NCBI GenBank assembly: GCA_001802125.1
Contig: MGZK01000185.1
Location: forward strand, 1-35,551
From: Geobacteraceae bacterium GWC2_55_20
GTDB taxonomy: Bacteria; Desulfobacterota; Desulfuromonadia; Geobacterales; Pseudopelobacteraceae
Length of the DNA: 35,551 nt
Direction of reading: 5' to 3'
Each line of letters starts with the position of its first letter. The first letter of the stretch is position 1. Shown one piece after another: positions 31,965-35,551 of the stretch. Below the pieces are notes generated by a model. It had not been told where the DNA came from. It did not search any database and was given only the letters and a program-made list of their open reading frames with translations. The translations under genes and the position numbers were made by a program.

Positions 31965-32655
31965 CGCGCTCCCCGCAGAAAAGGTAGCCGACACCGTAAA
32001 CTGTTTTCAAGTACTCCGGGCGGCGGGGCTCGGCTTCGATCTTCTGGCGCAGGTTCTTGATGTGGGCGTCGATGCTTCGCTCGTATCCTTCAAAGTGATA
32101 GCCGAGCGCTTTGGAAACCAGTTCGTCGCGGGTAAAGGTGCGATGGGGAGCGGATGCCAGGGTGAAAAGCAGTTTGAACTCGGTGGGAGTGATGGTCAGG
32201 GCCTGACCGGATTTGCTGATTTCATGCCGCCTGCTGTCCAGAATCAGCGCGCCGTTGTTGAAAGAGAGCGGCAGTGATGAGGACGTCACCCCGTCATAGC
32301 GTTTGAGAACCGCTTTAAGTCTGTAGACCAGTTCACGCGGACTGGCCGGCTTGACCACATAATCATCGGCCCCCAGCGCAAAACCGGCGATGCGTTCTTC
32401 TTCGGCGGATTTTGCCGTCAGCATGATCACCGGGATGTCCCCCAGCGCCTTGATGTCCTGGCAGAGTTCCTCGCCGCCGCCATCCGGCAGCCCCAGGTCC
32501 AGGATTACCGCCAGCGGCGTTTCCTCATCCAGCTTGCAGAGCGTTTCGGCCACCGACGATGTGTGCGTAACCCGGAAGTCTGCACCTTCCAGGTAGGCCC
32601 GGACTATTCTGGCGAGTTTCTGGTCATCTTCAACAATCAGGACTGGTGGCAGCAC
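31954..32655 (-). CDS. OmpR/PhoB-family response regulator
   Basis: This 233-residue protein has a receiver domain with Asp9-Asp11 acidic pocket (VEDD), phospho-acceptor Asp53 (ILDLGLP), Thr80 and Lys102, and a winged helix (about 135-230) with ITPTEFKLL, YERSIDAHIKNLRQKIE and TVYGVGYLF. GTG start, with GAGG 8 nt upstream. It is 36 bp after the PepSY-like gene and overlaps the kinase gene. Three TTCACA direct repeats upstream of the operon are its probable binding sites. Confidence 0.94.
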   Translation of the reverse strand: MLPPVLIVEDDQKLARIVRAYLEGADFRVTHTSSVAETLCKLDEETPLAVILDLGLPDGGGEELCQDIKALGDIPVIMLTAKSAEEERIAGFALGADDYVVKPASPRELVYRLKAVLKRYDGVTSSSLPLSFNNGALILDSRRHEISKSGQALTITPTEFKLLFTLASAPHRTFTRDELVSKALGYHFEGYERSIDAHIKNLRQKIEAEPRRPEYLKTVYGVGYLFCGERDAL

Positions 32656-32691
32656 TTGGAAAGACCTCGGGAGAATCGGTCGGGCCGGTTG

Positions 32692-33069
32692 TCAGTATAT
32701 GGAACGGATACGTCCGGAACGTTTGTCGATGATAACACGATCAATGATCGCTCCGGAATTGTTTTTCACGTCGGCTTCAAAGCGCCACGGTCTTTCAATG
32801 ATGTCTGAGATTGTCACTTCCTGGCCGGAAAAATAAGCGCTGAACAGCCTGATGGCGTCCTCGGCGGAGCGAACTTCGCGGCGGGCGCCATACCAGTCCC
32901 CCTTGCGCTTGCCGCAGCGCCTCTGATGGTCCGGCCGGCATTCACCGCCCCTGTTGCGGCACCATTCACGGTCCTTGGCGCAGTTGTTTTCGGCGTCAGC
33001 GGCATGGCTGCCGTTGACGCAGGCGAAGCTGACCAACAATGCCGATATTATGAAAAAAAAACGGATCAT
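32692..33069 (-). CDS. Small periplasmic Cys-rich protein with PepSY-like C-terminus
   Basis: This 125-residue protein has a signal peptide (cleaved near HAA at 22-24), four Cys (30, 37, 44, 52) in a basic segment, then a PepSY-like unit SAEDAIRLFSAYFSG..RFEADVKNNSGAIIDRVIIDKRSGRI. PepSY domains often bind periplasmic partners or inhibit peptidases. It lies between a ZraP-like gene (74 bp upstream) and the response regulator gene (36 bp downstream), suggesting a partner in stress or metal sensing. Function is not established. Confidence 0.72.
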   Translation of the reverse strand: MIRFFFIISALLVSFACVNGSHAADAENNCAKDREWCRNRGGECRPDHQRRCGKRKGDWYGARREVRSAEDAIRLFSAYFSGQEVTISDIIERPWRFEADVKNNSGAIIDRVIIDKRSGRIRSIY

Positions 33070-33143
33070 AAAACTCTCGCGGAATGCCGGCGGCTTGCGG
33101 GATTTAAGGTCCTCGCAGGCCGCCTGGGTGGAACATCAATAGA

Positions 33144-33566
33144 TCACCTGTTGTTACATGGGCCGAAACAGTCTCCGTACTGCCCGTTGCCGCAGTTACG
33201 TCCCTTGCCGTCTTTTTGGAAACATTCTCCGTCACGTAAACCCCTGTCCGGCATCCCGCTCTGGATTCTGATTTCGTTGATTTTGGCCTGGATGCCCTTG
33301 ATCTCCGCTTTAAGCGCCGTGATCTTGGCGTTGTCAGGTGTAGCCTTGAGGTTCTCGCGCTGGACTTCAAAGCGTTTCAGCATCATATCCTGACGCAGGT
33401 CGATCGTGTTCTGGTGAAAGGTCCGCTGCTGTTCGGTTTGCGCCCCGGATTGGGCACAGTCGCCGCAGCCGCTGTTCATGCCGCCCCTGTGCCTGCCGGC
33501 CTGGGCCGTGCCTGCGATGACCAGTGCCAGCGCTATTGCCGTCAGTGTTGCCGTGATCTTTTTCAT
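33144..33566 (-). CDS. ZraP/Spy-like periplasmic Cys-rich protein
   Basis: This 140-residue protein has a signal peptide (ending AQA near 23), two Cys pairs at the ends (Cys34/Cys37 and Cys115, 125, 133, 137), and a helical core (HQNTIDLRQDMMLKRFEVQRENL..AKITALKAEIKGIQAKINEIR) similar to ZraP/Spy chaperones. ZraP binds zinc and helps the ZraSR-type system; the extra cysteines suggest metal binding. Start at 33566 with GGAGGAA; the longer frame from 33647 is not supported. It is the first gene of the four-gene two-component operon. Confidence 0.8.
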   Translation of the reverse strand: MKKITATLTAIALALVIAGTAQAGRHRGGMNSGCGDCAQSGAQTEQQRTFHQNTIDLRQDMMLKRFEVQRENLKATPDNAKITALKAEIKGIQAKINEIRIQSGMPDRGLRDGECFQKDGKGRNCGNGQYGDCFGPCNNR

Positions 33567-33627
33567 GGATACTTCCTCCCCTGTAATTTTTGAATGATTG
33601 CAGCATATCGAATAATTGAGAAGCAGT

Positions 33628-33654
33628 TGTGATGGAATTGTGAACAAATGTGAA
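33628..33654 (-). promoter_or_regulatory. Three direct repeats, probable response-regulator box
   Basis: On the minus strand TTCACA (33654-33649), TTCACA (33644-33639) and ATCACA (33633-33628) repeat at 10 and 11 bp. This is the spacing OmpR-family dimers use. They lie upstream of the ZraP-like gene, near a poor -35 element, so activation by the operon's own regulator is likely. Confidence 0.6.
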
Positions 33655-33663
33655 GAAACTTGT

Positions 33664-34614
33664 TTACTTCACCGTTCGTACCAGTTCCGCCAGGCAGGAG
33701 ATGAAGGCCGGAGAGCTGTTGAGCGCTTCCGTGCGCCGGAAATCAACGATGCCCAGGGAAGTCGCTTCTTCCCGGTACTGGATGTCGATTTCGTAGAGGG
33801 TTTCGATATGGTCTGACACAAAGGAGAGCGGCACCATCAGCAGCTGTTTACAGCCGGCGGAGGCCAGTTCGGAGATTTTATGTTCAGTTGATGGTTCCAG
33901 CCACTTGACCGGGCCGGCGCGGGACTGGAATGCCAGGTGGTGCGAGATGCCGCCGAAGCGCTCCATGGTCAGCCTGACAGTGGTACGGATATGGTCGAGG
34001 TAGGGGTCGCCGGAGTCTATGAACGACTGCGGCAGGCCGTGGGCCGAGAACACCAGCTGCACCTTGCCGCGGTCGCTGAAACCTGCCAAGCCCTGTTCGA
34101 TCTTTTCTGACAGGGCCGATATATAGAGCGGATGGTCGTAGAAATTGCGAATGTATCTCAGATCGAGTTTAGTGCCAGTCTGAACCAGCGCCCGCTCCAG
34201 TTCGTTGATGCTGGAACCGACCGTGGCGCGGGAGTAGTGCGGATAGAGCGACAGCGCGATGACCCTGGTGATACCCTCCCGGCTGATCGCTGCCAACGCC
34301 TCGGCGGTAAACGGTTTCCAGTAACGCATCGCCACAAAACAGCGATAGTTGTCTCCCAGTACCTTTTGCAGTTCGGCGGCCTGTTGTTGGGTCAGTTCCC
34401 GGATCGGCGATTTTCCGCCGATCTTCTTGTAATATTCCGCTACTTTCTTCGAGCGGCGGCGCGAGATGAATCGAGCAATCGCTGGCTGCAGAAAAGCCGG
34501 GCCGATGCGGATAATATCGCGATCTGAGAACAGGTTATAGAGAAAGGGCTGGATGGCGTCCAGCGAATCAGGCCCCCCCATCTGGAGCAGCAGTACCGCG
34601 GTCTTATCGGACAT
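33664..34614 (-). CDS. hemH: Ferrochelatase HemH
   Basis: This 316-residue protein has QMGGPDSL at the N-terminus, [17 protein letters not shown], the catalytic His192 in [12 protein letters not shown], Glu271 in [14 protein letters not shown] and the expected family length. It inserts iron into porphyrin in heme synthesis (or coproheme formation). It is the second gene after the cupin gene with 3 nt between, with AAGGG before the ATG. Heme supply fits the cytochromes of this organism. Confidence 0.95.
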   Translation of the reverse strand: MSDKTAVLLLQMGGPDSLDAIQPFLYNLFSDRDIIRIGPAFLQPAIARFISRRRSKKVAEYYKKIGGKSPIRELTQQQAAELQKVLGDNYRCFVAMRYWKPFTAEALAAISREGITRVIALSLYPHYSRATVGSSINELERALVQTGTKLDLRYIRNFYDHPLYISALSEKIEQGLAGFSDRGKVQLVFSAHGLPQSFIDSGDPYLDHIRTTVRLTMERFGGISHHLAFQSRAGPVKWLEPSTEHKISELASAGCKQLLMVPLSFVSDHIETLYEIDIQYREEATSLGIVDFRRTEALNSSPAFISCLAELVRTVK

Positions 34615-34617
34615 GAA

Positions 34618-34935
34618 TCAGGCCCTTATCATGACCAGCAGCATCTTGAACTGCTTGACCGCTTTCAGCTCGTGGGGAATGTTGGCCGGCATGATGATCA
34701 TCTGCCCGGCGGAAACGGTATGCGGCTCGCCATTGATCGTCACTTCCGCCTCGCCATCCACAATCTGCACAAAGGCGTCATAGGGCACGGTGTGTTCGCT
34801 CAATCCCTGTCCGGCGCCAAATGAAAATAACGTAACTGTTCCGATCTTCTTGTCGATCAGCGTTTTGCTGACCACCGAACCTTCATTATAAGCCACCAGA
34901 TCACTCATTGTCAGAGCGTTGCCGATCAGTTCCAT
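34618..34935 (-). CDS. Small cupin-domain protein
   Basis: This 105-residue single cupin shows the motif 1 region GLSEHTVPYDAFVQIVDGEAEVTING and motif 2 region MIIMPANIPHELKA, with His, Asp and Glu ligands for a metal although motif 1 is reduced to one His. Start at 34935 with AGGGAGG upstream. It is 3 nt from hemH and shares its promoter. Its substrate is unknown; a link to heme or iron handling is only location-based. Confidence 0.85.
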   Translation of the reverse strand: MELIGNALTMSDLVAYNEGSVVSKTLIDKKIGTVTLFSFGAGQGLSEHTVPYDAFVQIVDGEAEVTINGEPHTVSAGQMIIMPANIPHELKAVKQFKMLLVMIRA

Positions 34936-34960
34936 ATTAGTTTCCTCCCTGTTTAGCCTG

Positions 34961-34989
34961 ATAATAGCTCCTGCCACCATCACTGGCAA
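34961..34989 (-). promoter_or_regulatory. Sigma70 promoter of the cupin-hemH unit
   Basis: TTGCCA (34989-34984) and TATTAT (34966-34961) are separated by 17 bp on the minus strand, about 25 nt before the cupin ATG. Confidence 0.7.
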
Positions 34990-35097
34990 CAGAAAGAATC
35001 ACGACAGCTCAATCAGGGAATTTGATAGCAGACCGGTCGAAATTGAGTGCTATACATAATAACGATGGAATGAACAGTAATGATTCAATATACTAAT

Positions 35098-35126
35098 TTG
35101 ACTTATGCTTAAATAACTCTCATATT
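35098..35126 (+). promoter_or_regulatory. Sigma70 promoter of tRNA-Lys
   Basis: TTGACT (35098-35103) and CATATT (35121-35126) are 17 bp apart and end 14 bp before the tRNA. Confidence 0.65.
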
Positions 35127-35140
35127 GTTCGGGTACAGCA

Positions 35141-35216
35141 GGGCATGTAGCTTAGATGGTAGAGCAGCCGACTCTTAATCGGCAGGTCGTTGGTTCGATC
35201 CCAACCATGCCCACCA
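35141..35216 (+). tRNA. tRNA-Lys (anticodon CUU)
   Basis: A complete 76-nt cloverleaf is visible: acceptor stem GGGCATG with CATGCCC, D-arm GCTTAGATGGTAGAGC, anticodon arm GCCGA-CTCTTAA-TCGGC with CUU at positions 34-36, T-arm GTTGG-TTCGATC-CCAAC, and an encoded CCA end. It reads lysine AAG codons. Confidence 0.97.
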
Positions 35217-35223
35217 ATAACAA

Positions 35224-35259
35224 AAAACAAAAGGCCGGAAGCTTTCGCTCCCGGCCTTT
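35224..35259 (-). terminator. groEL terminator, shared with the tRNA side
   Basis: A stem of 13 bp (35230-35242 with 35247-35259) has a GAAA loop and a wobble pair on the minus strand, followed by a T-rich tail. It fits groEL best, but it also forms on the plus strand after tRNA-Lys, so it may stop both convergent transcripts. Confidence 0.85.
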
Positions 35260-35311
35260 CTTACTTCAGCGTTGCTGATGCTGATAACGTCATAAAAGCG
35301 GCGTTATCTTG

Positions 35312-35551
35312 TTACATCATTCCGCCCATGCCACCCATTCCGCCCATGCCGCCCATGCCGCCAGGCATACCGCCGCCCATGCCGCCGTCGTCCTTCGGCT
35401 TTTCGGCGATCAGAGCTTCGGTGGTCAGCATCAGGCCGGCGATGGAGGCCGCATTCTGCAGTGCGCTGCGGGAAACCTTGGTCGGATCGATGATGCCGGC
35501 CTGGATCATATCGACATACTCATCGGCAGCTGCGTCATAGCCGAATGCATC
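35312..35551 (-). CDS. groEL: Chaperonin GroEL, C-terminal part
   Basis: The last 79 codons are present: a [43 protein letters not shown]-type end in the equatorial domain, then the Gly-Gly-Met-rich tail (about six GGM units) that is the GroEL signature. The rest lies beyond the window. GroEL folds cytosolic proteins with GroES. Confidence 0.97.
   Translation of the reverse strand, partial: DAFGYDAAADEYVDMIQAGIIDPTKVSRSALQNAASIAGLMLTTEALIAEKPKDDGGMGGGMPGGMGGMGGMGGMGGMM

Noticed and set aside
35141-35216. tRNA-Lys as an integration site for a mobile element
   Set aside because: The tRNA is complete, no integrase or repeated 3' end is seen nearby, and the accessory island is at the other end of the window.
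35325-35400. Short tandem repeat in the DNA near the right edge
   Set aside because: It is the coding repeat of the GroEL Gly-Gly-Met tail, not an independent repeat or CRISPR-like element.

Overview
The window looks like a chromosomal segment from a Gram-negative anaerobe of the Geobacter/Desulfuromonadales type. This is inferred from gene content: a split cytochrome b6/subunit IV plus tetraheme cytochrome c module, MenG/UbiE, a CdaA-YbbR fusion, short NAGS-type GNAT, HypE, LarE, BamD and an envelope-stress two-component operon. No rRNA or other species marker is present, so this is a best guess. No CRISPR array, integrase or transposase was seen.

Left part (1-12.9 kb) is an accessory island. 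A five-gene minus-strand run reads, in transcription order: an endolysin-like M15 peptidase (10050-9235), a C11 clostripain-like protease (9212-7923), a TIR-TM-PASTA protein (7907-6540), a TIR-NB-ARC-TPR protein (6481-3851) and a giant tandem alpha/beta-hydrolase protein with an apparent CHAT domain (3749 to beyond base 1). After an AT-rich spacer and a plus-strand Spy-like gene comes a minus-strand pair, a SLOG-like nucleotide-binding protein overlapping a patatin phospholipase by 4 nt. Together these give two TIR domains, two caspase-fold proteases, three predicted lipase sites, a cell-wall hydrolase and a possible nucleotide sensor. That set resembles a multi-effector conflict or defence locus and is the most novel part of the window.

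Middle part (13-27.7 kb) is mostly housekeeping. It holds the quinol-oxidising cytochrome module and an NrfJ-like lipoprotein (plus strand); a B12-binding radical SAM protein, a LysM-NlpC/P60 hydrolase and the c-di-AMP cyclase CdaA fused to YbbR (minus); menG (plus); a minus-strand operon of a FabMG/FabV-like reductase, bamD, a small lipoprotein and plsY; then hypE, a YbaK deacylase and a GNAT (plus), and a PAS-GGDEF cyclase and larE (minus).

Right part (27.8-35.5 kb) has an IscR-type Rrf2 regulator, comF, a cyclophilin-LUD pair, an envelope/metal-stress operon (ZraP-like, PepSY-like, response regulator, histidine kinase) with a three-copy direct-repeat operator, a cupin-hemH pair, tRNA-Lys(CUU) and the 3' end of groEL. 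Clear sigma70-type promoters and intrinsic terminators mark several of these units.
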